DNA from: HGM13862 sp031553915
Lineage (GTDB): Bacteria > Bacillota > Dehalobacteriia > UBA4068
Direction of reading: 5' to 3'
DNA: 64,000 nucleotides
Assembly: GCA_031553915.1 (NCBI GenBank)
Contig: JAVBKT010000007.1
Location: 1-64,000 of the forward strand
Under the pieces are notes generated by a model. The model had not been told where the DNA came from and searched no databases. It saw only the letters and a program-made list of their open reading frames with translations. Both the position numbers and the translations under genes were made by a program. Positions 1 to 8,290 of this stretch are shown one piece after another (position 1 is the stretch's first letter; every line of letters begins with the position of its first letter).

Positions 1-331
1 AGGCTGCCTGCCTGGCTAGGAGCGATAACGACGCGAAGCTAGTGCATTACCTGCGACTTTGCGGAGCAAAGGCCAGGTAGGTCAAAGCCCCAGCTCGACA
101 AGACGCCGTCCGGGGCGCATGAGTTCGCATCCCTAATGGCTTAAAGGGTGCCAGTAAAAGAAAAACCCGGCTGCCATCTCCCAATCTTGTCTAGCCGTAG
201 CAAGGGCGGTCCGCGATTTTCGATGTGCCATCCTTAAGGCCTTCTCGAAACCCGCCTTTGATAGTGAGTTTTTCAGAGTTGTTACCGCTACTTTTTTCTT
301 AATAAAATGGGTTAGAATCCGGACTAATACT
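1..331. other. Unidentified structured non-coding region (candidate RNA gene)
   Basis: There is no credible open reading frame on either strand. The stretch is GC-rich and can fold locally. One clear hairpin has an outer stem ACCTG/CAGGT (49-53 with 74-78) and an inner stem CTTTGC/GCAAAG (57-62 with 66-71). A palindrome CCTTAAGG lies near 232-239. I compared it from memory with tmRNA, SRP RNA, RNase P types A and B, 6S, T-box and the common riboswitches on both strands. I did not find their diagnostic motifs (GGAAGGAAGCAGC of SRP, GAGGAAAGTCC of RNase P, an ALAA tag of tmRNA). It may be the inner end of an RNA gene that enters from the left. A hairpin with A/T flanks follows at 332-367. RNA status and strand are inference. 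Confidence 0.3.
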
Positions 332-367
332 AAAAAGCCTCATACCCAAAAGGGTATGAGGCTTTTT
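332..367. terminator. Bidirectional intrinsic terminator
   Basis: A 16-bp perfect stem (332-347 with 352-367) has an AAAA loop, and its outer five pairs are A on one side and T on the other, so it can act in both directions. It closes the uncharacterised region to its left. Confidence 0.75.
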
Positions 368-475
368 GGCGGAGTGGGCGGGATAGTGCTGCACGGCTAA
401 AGCCGTGCACCTGTGGGCAACTGCGTTGCCCTACCCGTAACCCCGTTTTGCTGCGCAAAACTCGGGTTCGAATCA
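368..475. repeat. Cassette of three small hairpins with a copy of the tRNA-Ser 3' end
   Basis: Positions 368-382 repeat the sequence at 527-541, which is the CCA end and acceptor stem of the neighbouring tRNA-Ser. Three consecutive short hairpins follow: TGCACGGC/GCCGTGCA (390-397 with 402-409), GGGCAAC/GTTGCCC (415-421 with 425-431) and GTTTTGC/GCAAAAC (445-451 with 455-461), the last two with TGC loops. The cassette ends in a T-arm-like GGGTTCGAATC. It looks like a mobile or amplified non-coding element that uses a tRNA end as its site. The family was not identified. Confidence 0.5.
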
Positions 476-490
476 TCTGAACAATTTCGC

Positions 491-526
491 CAAAAAGAGG
501 GCAGGGCTTTTGCCCTGTCCTCTTTT
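491..526 (-). terminator. Terminator of tRNA-Ser
   Basis: A stem of 16 pairs with one mismatch and a TTTT loop directly follows the CCA end of the tRNA on the minus strand. The stem can extend into the CCGCCA end of the tRNA, so terminator and tRNA 3' end share sequence. Confidence 0.75.
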
Positions 527-617
527 TGGCGGAGTGGGCGGGATTCGAACCCGCGGTACCCGGAGGTACACCGCATTTCCAGTGCGGCTCGTTACGGCCA
601 GACTTCGATACCACTCC
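527..617 (-). tRNA. tRNA-Ser (anticodon GGA)
   Basis: The minus strand gives a 91-nt class II tRNA. The acceptor stem is GGAGTGG/CCACTCC with discriminator G and an encoded CCA. The anticodon stem GCCGCA/TGCGGT encloses a loop with GGA, which reads UCC/UCU serine codons. A variable arm (GTACCTCCGGGTAC) and the T-arm CGGGTTCGAATCCCG follow. The long variable arm is the hallmark of tRNA-Ser. Confidence 0.95.
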
Positions 618-754
618 ACGACTATTATTCACTTGATACGGCTATGCCACAAACCAGCTCAACGCGCGGCATCTGCCCTCTAGTTTGGACAATTTTTTTG
701 CCGCTTATCCATTATACATAAGGCCGCCTGATAATGCAAGAACTTTTTGACGCT

Positions 755-1675
755 TTAGCGCGGTTCCAGTGCTTTGATTCGGGCCATAATAACTTGATTG
801 GCCGGCGTGGCAATACCATGCAATTGGCCATAGCGAACAATAGCGCCATTGATCACGTCAATCTCAGTCTTTTTCCCCCGCTCCACATCAACCAGCATCG
901 ACGACTTATTGGGTGCAGTGAACTGGCAGGCTGCAAGCACCTTTTGCCATGCCTCCTCTTGATCAAAAGCTATACCCAGACTGTTTGCTACCGCCACTCC
1001 TTCCGCAGTAAGCTCAGCCATTTGCGCCAGGGTTTCCGCGTGGAGGGTGACTTCGCCATTAGTCATTTTCGTCAGCGCCGAGACCGGGTTAAGCGCCGCG
1101 TTAACCAGCAGCTTTTGCCAACGCTCCCGCTCCAGCACAGCAGGCTCCACCGCCTCCACCGGGATAGCATGAGCAGACATCACCTTAGCATAGTCAGCCG
1201 CGTCTTTCTCTCGCGTGACATCCATTGCCGCAATCATCGTCCTCCCTGGCCCGGCATAGAGCACATGGCCCGGTGTAACTTCCTGCGCGCCCTGATAAAT
1301 CACTCCGGGGAAAAGCTTTTGCTCCGGGAAGAATTCAGCTAAAACCTGCATATTACCGATGCCGTTTTGCAGAGAAAGGATATCCGGAGCATTGCCCGGC
1401 AAACGGCTGATATCCTCCGCAGCAGAGCGGGTATCATAGGCCTTGACCAGCACAATAGCCAAATCAATACCATTAATCTCCGCCGTATCGGCAAAAATAG
1501 GCATATGAACAACTAGCTCTTCACCGCTGGGATGAGTGATTTTCACGCCATGTTTTTGGATGTGGCTAACCTTTTCCTGCCGCGGATGATAAAGGTTGAT
1601 ATCAAGCCCGCTATTAAATAAAGTGGCGCCAAGCCAACAGCCCAGCGCCCCTGCACCAACAATTAATATTTTCAT
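755..1675 (-). CDS. panE: 2-dehydropantoate 2-reductase (ketopantoate reductase)
   Basis: 306 residues, normal for the PanE/ApbA family. The enzyme reduces ketopantoate to pantoate with NADPH in the pantothenate/CoA pathway, in the cytoplasm. The N-terminus carries the Rossmann motif GAGALGCWLG (residues 7-16). The conserved LQNGIGN segment and the lysine of the KLLVNAALNP segment lie in the central and C-terminal parts. It starts 2 bp after the panB stop on the minus strand, so both are co-transcribed and catalyse consecutive steps. panC and panD are not in the window. The PanE/ApbA superfamily includes paralogues of other specificity, but the panB neighbour supports this call. Confidence 0.9.
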   Translation of the reverse strand: MKILIVGAGALGCWLGATLFNSGLDINLYHPRQEKVSHIQKHGVKITHPSGEELVVHMPIFADTAEINGIDLAIVLVKAYDTRSAAEDISRLPGNAPDILSLQNGIGNMQVLAEFFPEQKLFPGVIYQGAQEVTPGHVLYAGPGRTMIAAMDVTREKDAADYAKVMSAHAIPVEAVEPAVLERERWQKLLVNAALNPVSALTKMTNGEVTLHAETLAQMAELTAEGVAVANSLGIAFDQEEAWQKVLAACQFTAPNKSSMLVDVERGKKTEIDVINGAIVRYGQLHGIATPANQVIMARIKALEPR

Positions 1676-1677
1676 TT

Positions 1678-2502
1678 TTAATACAACCTCTGCGCCTCGT
1701 CCTCTTCCATAGGCACGCTGTGCTCATCATCAGGAAAACTGCCTTCACGCACTTCTTGGGCATAAACAGCAATCGCCTGCTCAATATCTTCACCGATATT
1801 AGCATATTTTTTAGCAAACTTGGGCGTATGCCCGGGGGTAATCCCCAGCAAATCATGGAAGACCAGCACCTGTCCATCGCAGCCAGCGCCGGAACCAATA
1901 CCAATAGTGGGGATATCAATTTTTTCCGAAATCAGCTGCGCTGCCTCAGCAGCAACACATTCAATCAAAACCGCAAAGGCGCCTGCTTCTTCCATCGCCT
2001 GCGCTGCATCAACCAAGGCCCAGGCAGTGGCCTCGTCACGGCCATGTGTCTTATAGCCCCGCCACAGGCTGGCAGTTTGCGGCTCCAGCCCCAGATGCGG
2101 CATCACCGGAATACCGCGCTGGCTTAATTCCCGCACCAAGGGCGACCATTGGCTGCCTTCGAGCTTAACAGCTTGCGCGCCGCCTTCCTGAATCAGGCGT
2201 AGAGCGTTTTCCGCTGCTTGCTCAGTGCTGATATGATAGGAGCCATAGGGCATATCAGTCACGACCATCGCCTTGTTGACAGCGCGGCAAACTGCTTTGG
2301 TATGGTGAATCATATCATCCATGGTAACGGGAATAGTGGTGTCATAGCCCAAAACCGTATTGCCCAGGCTATCACCAACAAGAATCATGTCTACGCCTGC
2401 TTTTTCCGCCAGGTAGGCGGAAGGATAATCATAGGCTGTGACCATGACCAGTTTTTTGCCGTCATTGACTATGCTTTGAATTTGTTGAATGGTATTTCTC
2501 AT
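1678..2502 (-). CDS. panB: 3-methyl-2-oxobutanoate hydroxymethyltransferase
   Basis: 274 residues, full length. PanB transfers a hydroxymethyl group from 5,10-methylene-tetrahydrofolate to ketoisovalerate to give ketopantoate, the first committed step to pantothenate. The conserved active-site and Mg-binding segment VGDSLGNTVLGYDTT is near residue 42. MVTAYDYPSA near residue 20, MPHLGLEPQ and the GIGSGAGCDGQVLVFHD segment are also as expected. Its ATG overlaps the mrnC stop codon (ATGA), so translation is probably coupled. The operon order is cysS, mrnC, panB, panE. Confidence 0.95.
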   Translation of the reverse strand: MRNTIQQIQSIVNDGKKLVMVTAYDYPSAYLAEKAGVDMILVGDSLGNTVLGYDTTIPVTMDDMIHHTKAVCRAVNKAMVVTDMPYGSYHISTEQAAENALRLIQEGGAQAVKLEGSQWSPLVRELSQRGIPVMPHLGLEPQTASLWRGYKTHGRDEATAWALVDAAQAMEEAGAFAVLIECVAAEAAQLISEKIDIPTIGIGSGAGCDGQVLVFHDLLGITPGHTPKFAKKYANIGEDIEQAIAVYAQEVREGSFPDDEHSVPMEEDEAQRLY

Positions 2503-2894
2503 TTTTCCTGCTCCTTACTGATTGTGGCAAACAGCTGATCAAATATCTGCGCCAGCTTGTCCTGTTTGCCTTCTAAATATAGCCAGCCCACCAGCGCCTC
2601 GACACCGGTGGCGCGGCGATAAGCGCCGACAGAGGTATTGGGTGGCTGATGCCCGCTTTTGGCATTGCGCCCCTGGCGCATAATTGCCTGCTCGTCTTCA
2701 TCAAGCAACTCAAGAATCTGCTCATACAGCTGACTTTGCTTGTCCGCCCGTACTAGCTCCACTGTTCGCCGGTGCAGCTCTTTGTTATAGATTTGGCCGC
2801 CTTTGAGCAAATATTCGCGTACTGCCAGCTCGTACACGGCATCGCCCAGATAGGCCAGAGCCAAAGGTGATAATTTTATTGATTGATCCGTCAT
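2499..2894 (-). CDS. mrnC: Mini-ribonuclease 3
   Basis: 131 residues. Mini-III is an RNase III catalytic domain without the double-stranded RNA-binding domain; in Bacillus it matures 23S rRNA ends. The signature LAYLGDAVYEL sits near residue 13 and contains the conserved Asp of the RNase III fold. The second acidic cluster is in VGAYRRATGVEALVGWLYL, near residue 90. Lying directly downstream of cysS is the classic Firmicutes arrangement (cysS-mrnC-rlmB). Here rlmB is elsewhere, at 25799, and the position is taken by panB-panE. Confidence 0.93.
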   Translation of the reverse strand: MTDQSIKLSPLALAYLGDAVYELAVREYLLKGGQIYNKELHRRTVELVRADKQSQLYEQILELLDEDEQAIMRQGRNAKSGHQPPNTSVGAYRRATGVEALVGWLYLEGKQDKLAQIFDQLFATISKEQEK

Positions 2895-2915
2895 CTAGCT
2901 TTTGGCTATTCCCTT

Positions 2916-4313
2916 CTAAACTCTTTTCCAGCGGGCGCCGTCTTTAGTATCTTCAATGACAATGCCGATTTCTTTTAACCCGTCACGAATGGCGTCTGCG
3001 CTAGGCCAGTCTTTGTTGGCGCGTGCTGTTTCACGCATCCTGAGGATCAGGGCCATCAAATCCTCAGCCAGACCGCCTGTTTCCTGCGCCGGCGGGATAA
3101 TCATCCCCAACACCGCTTCAAAATCATTAAACAAGGCCAGCGCTGCTCCCACATCCGCCTTGCTGACAACCTCTCCGGCCAAATAGCTATTGCTTTCATG
3201 GCAAAAATCAAAAATAGTGGAAATAGCCAGAGCAGTATTGAAATCATCATCCATGGCAGCGATGAAGCTTGCTCTGGCTTTGTCAATAGCAGCAGCCAGC
3301 TTTCCTTCGCCGACAACGGCAGTCTTGGCAGCCTCCTGCAACAAGGCATAGCTGTTGCGGATACGCTCCAGGCTTTTGGCAGCGGAAGTCAATTTATCAT
3401 CAGAAAAATCAATCGGGCTGCGGTAATGCGTAGCCAACAAATAATAGCGCACCACATCTCCGGGGAATTTGGCTAGAATATCACGCAGAAGAAAGAAATT
3501 GCCCAAAGACTTGCTCATCTTTTCTTCATTGACAGTGATAAAGCCATTATGCAGCCAATAGTGGGCAAAGCCATAGCCTGCCGCATGTGATTGCGCCAGC
3601 TCGTTTTCATGATGCGGGAAGACCAGATCCGCGCCGCCGCCATGAATATCAAAGCTATCACCCAAATATTTGCAGCTCATAGCCGAGCACTCGATATGCC
3701 AGCCCGGGCGGCCTTGGCCCCAAGGGCTATCCCAGCAGATTTCGCCTTCTTTAGCCGCCTTCCATAGGGCAAAGTCGAGCGGATCGCGCTTGATATCCGA
3801 GGCGTCTACCCTGGCGCCCGCACGCAAATCATCAATATCACGGTGGGAAAGCTCGCCGTATTCCGGCAGGGAGCGCACCTCAAAATAGACATCGCCATCA
3901 ACCGCATAGGCATGGTCATTGTCAATGATGCGCTGCACCAAAGCAATAATATCGGCAATATGCTCTGTGACCTTAGGATGGACATCCGCCTTGATAATAT
4001 TCAAGGACGCCGTATCCTCAAAATAGGCGGCAATATATTTTTCGGCAATAGCCTGGGCATTGCTGTTTTCTTCTTTGGCGCGGTTGATAATCTTATCATC
4101 AACATCAGTAAAATTCTGTACATACTTAACATCATAGCCGCGCCACAAAAAATAGCGGCGGATGGTATCAAAAACCACCAAGGGGCGGGCATTGCCCAAG
4201 TGGATATAATTATAGGTTGTCGGTCCGCAGCAATAGATACTGACTTTTCCTTCTAGAAGAGGGATAAATTCTTCTTTTTGACCCTGCTGGGTATTATAAA
4301 GTCTAATCGGCAT
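2916..4313 (-). CDS. cysS: Cysteine-tRNA ligase
   Basis: About 465 residues, full length. This class I aminoacyl-tRNA synthetase charges tRNA-Cys. The zinc-site cysteine and HIGH-like motif are in CCGPTTYNYIHLGNARP near residue 30. Further zinc ligands are in ECSAMSCKYLG and HHENELAQS, and the KMSKSLGN loop is near residue 268. Two ATG codons are adjacent. The second lies 5 nt from the GGAGG ribosome site and is used here; the first would add one Met. I saw no T-box leader in the 200 bp upstream, only a sigma-A promoter. Confidence 0.96.
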   Translation of the reverse strand: MPIRLYNTQQGQKEEFIPLLEGKVSIYCCGPTTYNYIHLGNARPLVVFDTIRRYFLWRGYDVKYVQNFTDVDDKIINRAKEENSNAQAIAEKYIAAYFEDTASLNIIKADVHPKVTEHIADIIALVQRIIDNDHAYAVDGDVYFEVRSLPEYGELSHRDIDDLRAGARVDASDIKRDPLDFALWKAAKEGEICWDSPWGQGRPGWHIECSAMSCKYLGDSFDIHGGGADLVFPHHENELAQSHAAGYGFAHYWLHNGFITVNEEKMSKSLGNFFLLRDILAKFPGDVVRYYLLATHYRSPIDFSDDKLTSAAKSLERIRNSYALLQEAAKTAVVGEGKLAAAIDKARASFIAAMDDDFNTALAISTIFDFCHESNSYLAGEVVSKADVGAALALFNDFEAVLGMIIPPAQETGGLAEDLMALILRMRETARANKDWPSADAIRDGLKEIGIVIEDTKDGARWKRV

Positions 4314-4359
4314 CATGTCCTCCTTGAGGCTGTGATTAATATAGTTTTGCTATTTTGTT

Positions 4360-4388
4360 ATTATACCCCCGCTATCAATTTTTTTCAA
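4360..4388 (-). promoter_or_regulatory. Sigma-A promoter of the cysS operon
   Basis: On the minus strand, TTGAAA (4383-4388) and TATAAT (4360-4365) are separated by 17 bp, about 45 bp before the cysS start. The -10 is a perfect consensus. Confidence 0.75.
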
Positions 4389-4519
4389 GTAGCGGAGTTT
4401 GCGGCTATTTTTTTAGCTGGCATTGACAAGCTATGAGCAACCGAGGGCTAGTTCACATATTATGTATTGTGGGGTGGCTTATATAACAGCCCCAAAAGCA
4501 CCAACAAAGGAGTGCATAT

Positions 4520-6493
4520 ATGATTATCCCTATTGATGCAACAACAGTTGCAGTAGATACTTTGTCTGATTTACGCAGTGTCATAGTTGATACCTTAAAT
4601 CAAGTCAATTATATTTATCTGGCTGCGGACATAGCCATGAATGCCAGCAGCATTACCATACCTGCCAACAAAGCTATTCTTACTATTGACGGCACATATC
4701 AAGGCGAGAATGATCCGGCGCCAGTACGCCACACTTACAGCGATTATGGCACCACCAGTGCTGATAACCCCATCAGGATAGCCTCCCCCGGCGGCAGCAC
4801 AGTCAAGATTACTTTCAAAAACATGAACATTATTGGCACAAATTATTACGGCATTCTTTATAATAGCGGCGGTTCAGCCTATGCTAATGTCACTTATGCT
4901 TTCACCAATGTTGTTTATAATGGACCCCAGCTTGTTTTTAACCAAAATGGCGCGCTGGAAATTAATGGCGGCGATAATGAGGGTGATCAAAGCATCATCA
5001 ATATTCTCCATCCGCTCACAAATTCGCAAGAAGTCGCTGAGGTTAACAGAGCCACACTGAGCGGCAAGGTGATAATCAATCATAACCCCCATAACACTAA
5101 TATGGTGTTTAATATGACTACCGGCAACAGCGCCACCTGGGCAATCACTATAGCCGCTAGCGCTGATGTCACTATTTACACTAATCAATGCCTGATAGAT
5201 GCTGATACCAGCGGCGTTTATGTAAGCATCGGTAATAGTGCCAAGGTGAATATTGAGACAGTAAACGGCTTTTCTTTTTGGGATTCTGATCGGGTTTCCA
5301 GCCTGGTGATCGGCGCCAATGCTACTTTTATCTGCAAACAGACTGCACAAAGGGGCTCTTATTGTATGTTCTATATTAATAACCTCTTCCAAGTGGGTGC
5401 GGGTGCAACCGTGTGGTTGGAGCAGGCCTATGCTAATGGTAACCCAATTTTTTATGCTTATGCTAATTGTGTCTTTGATATTCAAAACCCCAAGAGCCTG
5501 GTGATGAAAAGCACTACAGCCAGGCTTATCAATTTTGGCGCCAGCAATATCCGCCTGCAACTATCCGCCGGGCAAATCAATTACTGGAAAACCAGCTCCA
5601 CGGGCAATATTAGCAGTCTCCCTTTATACCACTGGGCAAAAATTGATCAAAGCAATGCTTATATTAAGGGTATTTCCACCAATAGCGTATTCACCTTGGA
5701 CAGCACTGATGGTACTAATCTCAATGGAGAAGAATTAGCTAACCAGCCACTTTCTGGTTTATTGCTTTACAATGCTTTTTGCTTTTCTATGGGAGAAGTT
5801 ATCCTTCCACTGCATCTTGACCCTATCACCGATGATAATTATCCGATTGAGGGAACCGCTACAGCCCTAAGCAATTTGTTGGCCAACTATACGGTAGAGA
5901 GCATTGTCCACAGTCATCCCACCACTGCCGATGATCTTGGCCTGTTTACTATTCATACTCCTGCCGCTATCCCTCTTGGCACAATAGTAACTATCATCAA
6001 TAATCTCGCCTCGTCGTATCTATATGCCTACGTTAAAATGGCAGTTATTAGCTCAGGTGAAATATTTTTGGATACCCCACCGGAGCAAGTCCGTTTTGAT
6101 CTTGGCATCCAGATTAGCCCTTCTCCGCTCATTTTCGGCAGAACCTTGGGCACCTGGGATTTGCTGGTGTATGATACCAGAGTGCGAAAAACCCCTTGGC
6201 AACTTCTGGCTGCAATTGACGCTGACATGACCAGCTATGACTCAGAAAAGCAGCCCCTGCACACCTTGCCCGAGGCGCTGGTCTTTATTGATGCAAGTGA
6301 CAATATCACTCCTTTTATTATCAGCGCAGCGATGACAGTTTATACTATGGACGATACCACAGGTACGGAGACGGTGATCCCTATTACCTGGAAAAACCAT
6401 CAGGGTATTTTGCTCAGAGCCTGCAGCCAACCATTTCATAACAAAGAGGAATATCTTACCAATATCACCTGGAGTTTAGAAACTATTGACTAG
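4520..6493 (+). CDS. Pectate-lyase-like adhesive-domain protein without signal peptide
   Basis: 657 residues. The first ~380 residues have short alternating hydrophobic strands rich in Asn, Gly and Ser, with phrases such as VTYAFTNVVYNGPQ and ALEINGGDN. These resemble the pectate-lyase-like adhesive (beta-helix) domain of Firmicutes surface proteins. The C-terminal third is a different, unrecognised domain. There is no N-terminal signal sequence, no LPXTG, no membrane segment and almost no Cys, which is unusual for such a domain. The start has a good site (AAAGGAG, 10 nt spacing). A CATATTAT element near 4456 partly fits a sigma-K -10 (CATANNNTA). A spore-surface role is inference; a phage-derived appendage is an alternative. 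Confidence 0.55.
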   Translation: MIIPIDATTVAVDTLSDLRSVIVDTLNQVNYIYLAADIAMNASSITIPANKAILTIDGTYQGENDPAPVRHTYSDYGTTSADNPIRIASPGGSTVKITFKNMNIIGTNYYGILYNSGGSAYANVTYAFTNVVYNGPQLVFNQNGALEINGGDNEGDQSIINILHPLTNSQEVAEVNRATLSGKVIINHNPHNTNMVFNMTTGNSATWAITIAASADVTIYTNQCLIDADTSGVYVSIGNSAKVNIETVNGFSFWDSDRVSSLVIGANATFICKQTAQRGSYCMFYINNLFQVGAGATVWLEQAYANGNPIFYAYANCVFDIQNPKSLVMKSTTARLINFGASNIRLQLSAGQINYWKTSSTGNISSLPLYHWAKIDQSNAYIKGISTNSVFTLDSTDGTNLNGEELANQPLSGLLLYNAFCFSMGEVILPLHLDPITDDNYPIEGTATALSNLLANYTVESIVHSHPTTADDLGLFTIHTPAAIPLGTIVTIINNLASSYLYAYVKMAVISSGEIFLDTPPEQVRFDLGIQISPSPLIFGRTLGTWDLLVYDTRVRKTPWQLLAAIDADMTSYDSEKQPLHTLPEALVFIDASDNITPFIISAAMTVYTMDDTTGTETVIPITWKNHQGILLRACSQPFHNKEEYLTNITWSLETID

Positions 6494-6502
6494 TCCGAAA
6501 AC

Positions 6503-6540
6503 AAAAAATAAACCCCTTTGGCTGAAGGGGTTTATTTTTT
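6503..6540. terminator. Bidirectional terminator
   Basis: A 16-bp stem (6503-6518 with 6525-6540) whose ends are A-rich and T-rich. It lies 10 bp after the adhesive-protein stop codon, and the minus-strand DUF11-like gene converges on it from the other side. Confidence 0.85.
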
Positions 6541-6816
6541 GTTTCCTGCTTTCTAAAAGGAAGTCACCTATGTAGCTGAGAGTAGACCACACTGCGTCCT
6601 GCATAACTGCTGTACCGCAGGCTCCGGCAATATCTGGGCGCACATCTATGCTGTCTGCAACAGCATATCGGGTAACAATAAACCGGAGAAGGAAGGGGCG
6701 GCGGTATCGGGGGACGAACAGCCACTAATTTTACGCAACAAACATTACTTACACAGATTACTGCTGGGCCTAAATAAATATATGCGCTGCTTTTAAGTAT
6801 GCCGGAAGAATATGAA

Positions 6817-7203
6817 TTAGATTTTCTGCACCTGAAAGGTAACCACAGCAGACGCTCCGGCTGCAACACCAGCGGTCAACTCAATAGTCAACAACCCGGT
6901 ACCATTGTCATAAGTATAAGCAATCGGCGCACCATCAAGCATAACACTATCTGTGACCAGATCAATCAAAGTGATATCCAAAGTATCGCTGATGGTTGGC
7001 AAGTCATAGCTAAATGTAGTGTCCGTATTAGTGATGGTAATGGTGTAAACCAATTCATCAGTGCCGGCCCAAATGGTTTTATTGGCTGTTTTGGTTATAG
7101 CCAGGGTATCGACAAGCTGTACTGTTATAGCCTCAGAAGTAAGCTCTGTTGAAACGCTATTATAAGAACCTACCGCAGCAGCTATATTAATAAGATCTGC
7201 CAT
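6817..7203 (-). CDS. DUF11-like beta-sandwich protein, no signal peptide
   Basis: 128 residues from the ATG that follows GAGGAGA. An N-terminal segment of about 40 residues precedes one domain with the pattern LAITKTANKTIWAGTDELVY, TITITNTD and a terminal ASAVVTFQVQKI. That pattern is typical of DUF11 / conserved-repeat (isopeptide-type) modules. Such modules normally occur in secreted proteins, yet no signal peptide or anchor is visible. It converges on the adhesive protein at 4520, which also lacks a signal. Shared packaging into the spore surface would explain both but is inference. Function unknown. Confidence 0.55.
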   Translation of the reverse strand: MADLINIAAAVGSYNSVSTELTSEAITVQLVDTLAITKTANKTIWAGTDELVYTITITNTDTTFSYDLPTISDTLDITLIDLVTDSVMLDGAPIAYTYDNGTGLLTIELTAGVAAGASAVVTFQVQKI

Positions 7204-7333
7204 AAAAAATTTCTCCTCTTTCGTCACTTGGTTTTTGATGACATTGCAGTATTTGCCTAAGGCCATCATGCTTTATTATATTCGGACAACTTGTAATTGG
7301 TTACGAAAAGCTCTTTTTCTTTTGGCGCTAGAG

Positions 7334-7364
7334 GTATATTTACGGCAATTTATGGGGAAAAAAA
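7334..7364 (+). promoter_or_regulatory. Candidate sigma-F promoter of the SpoIIQ-like gene
   Basis: GTATA (7334-7338) is followed after 16 bp by GGGAAAAAAA (7355-7364). Against the Bacillus sigma-F consensus (GYATA, 16 bp, GGNRANANTR), only the T position differs. It lies 30 bp before the chosen start. Confidence 0.45.
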
Positions 7365-7393
7365 GAATAAGAGTTCTTGCGGAGGAGAAAACA

Positions 7394-8074
7394 ATGAAAA
7401 TCACCGAGAGTATTAGCCAATTTTTCCAAAGCAGCAAAGGCCGCTGGGTATTAACAGGCATTTTTATCGTTATGCTGATTGGTATTGCTGCCTATAGTGA
7501 ATTTTTTGATAGAGAAGAGCCGGCACCCTTAATTTCTGCCGAGGGGGATATAGCAGACGGCGCAACCATTATTGAGCCGGGTATCAATAGTGATAATCCT
7601 GACTATGCTGACGACGGGCAAGCCCTGCGCCCTGACCCGGACACCATTGTCAAAGACCCGCTGGCAGTACAAACAGAGGCGGCGCCTTCCGCCTGGTTAG
7701 CGCCGCTCTCCGGCGAAACCGGCCGCAGCTATGGCTTTAGCTACGATTTCACCTATAATGATTACCGCTTTCATCACGGCATTGACATCATGGCTGAGCC
7801 GGGGACCTCTGTCTACGCCGCAGCCGGCGGCACTGTGCACACCGCAGCCACGGATAGCTATTGGGGCGGGGTGGTCGTTATCGAGCATGGCGGTGGCTGG
7901 AGGAGCATTTACCGTTGCCTGGAGCCTGCTGTCAGCACGGGGGACAGCATTGAGGCTGGCAGCGCACTGGGCTATATTCTGGAAAGCACAACTACTGAGG
8001 CCGGACAAGAGGCGCATCTGCATTATGAGATGTATCTTGACGGCAATGAAGTCAACCCGGCGGACTGGCTATAA
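7394..8074 (+). CDS. SpoIIQ-like M23 (LytM) peptidase-domain protein
   Basis: 226 residues. A short cytoplasmic N-terminus is followed by one membrane segment (about 20-40), an acidic linker and a C-terminal LytM domain. Zinc ligands are present: HHGIDI (first His/Asp) and HLHYE (HxH). In Clostridia, SpoIIQ is the forespore partner of SpoIIIAH and often keeps the metal ligands that Bacillus lost. The topology, size and sigma-F-like promoter fit SpoIIQ. A vegetative wall hydrolase of the M23 family is the alternative. The ATG at 7394 was chosen because GGAGGAG precedes it; an in-frame ATG at 7351 lies inside the presumed promoter. Confidence 0.65.
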   Translation: MKITESISQFFQSSKGRWVLTGIFIVMLIGIAAYSEFFDREEPAPLISAEGDIADGATIIEPGINSDNPDYADDGQALRPDPDTIVKDPLAVQTEAAPSAWLAPLSGETGRSYGFSYDFTYNDYRFHHGIDIMAEPGTSVYAAAGGTVHTAATDSYWGGVVVIEHGGGWRSIYRCLEPAVSTGDSIEAGSALGYILESTTTEAGQEAHLHYEMYLDGNEVNPADWL

Positions 8075-8110
8075 TATTTCCCTTACTTTAGTAAATATCT
8101 AATCCTTCCA

Positions 8111-8149
8111 GATAATAGTGGCTGCCTGTGGCTGCCACTATTATCTTTT
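8111..8149 (+). terminator. Terminator after the SpoIIQ-like gene
   Basis: A 12-bp stem (8111-8122 with 8134-8145) followed by TTTT, located 37 bp past the stop codon. Confidence 0.8.
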
Positions 8150-8204
8150 GACAATTGTTCCTGCTAAGACATATTCTTTTCGCTTTTATTCACCTTTACT
8201 TCAT

Positions 8205-8232
8205 TTGACAATAGCCTGGATAATGATATAAT
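8205..8232 (+). promoter_or_regulatory. Sigma-A promoter of secA
   Basis: Consensus TTGACA (8205-8210) and consensus TATAAT (8227-8232) are separated by 16 bp, about 60 bp before the secA start. Both hexamers are perfect, which suggests strong constitutive expression. Confidence 0.85.
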
Positions 8233-8290
8233 TAATTAGTTAGCTATATAAAAAAATAATTGTTTGAACAGATAAACTGGAGGATTTTTT

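Noticed and set aside
413..721. A 102-codon plus-strand frame across the hairpin cassette and tRNA
   Set aside because: It runs through tRNA-Ser in antisense and through the small hairpins, so it is not a gene.
4317..4519. A possible T-box leader for cysS
   Set aside because: No T-box core sequence (TGGNACCGCG) or specifier hairpin is present; a sigma-A promoter lies only 45 bp from the start.
6564..6869. A Cys/Pro-rich minus-strand frame that overlaps the end of the DUF11-like gene
   Set aside because: It has no ribosome site or good start codon, it overlaps a real gene and a repeat-like composition explains it. The 276 bp at 6541-6816 otherwise hold nothing I recognise.
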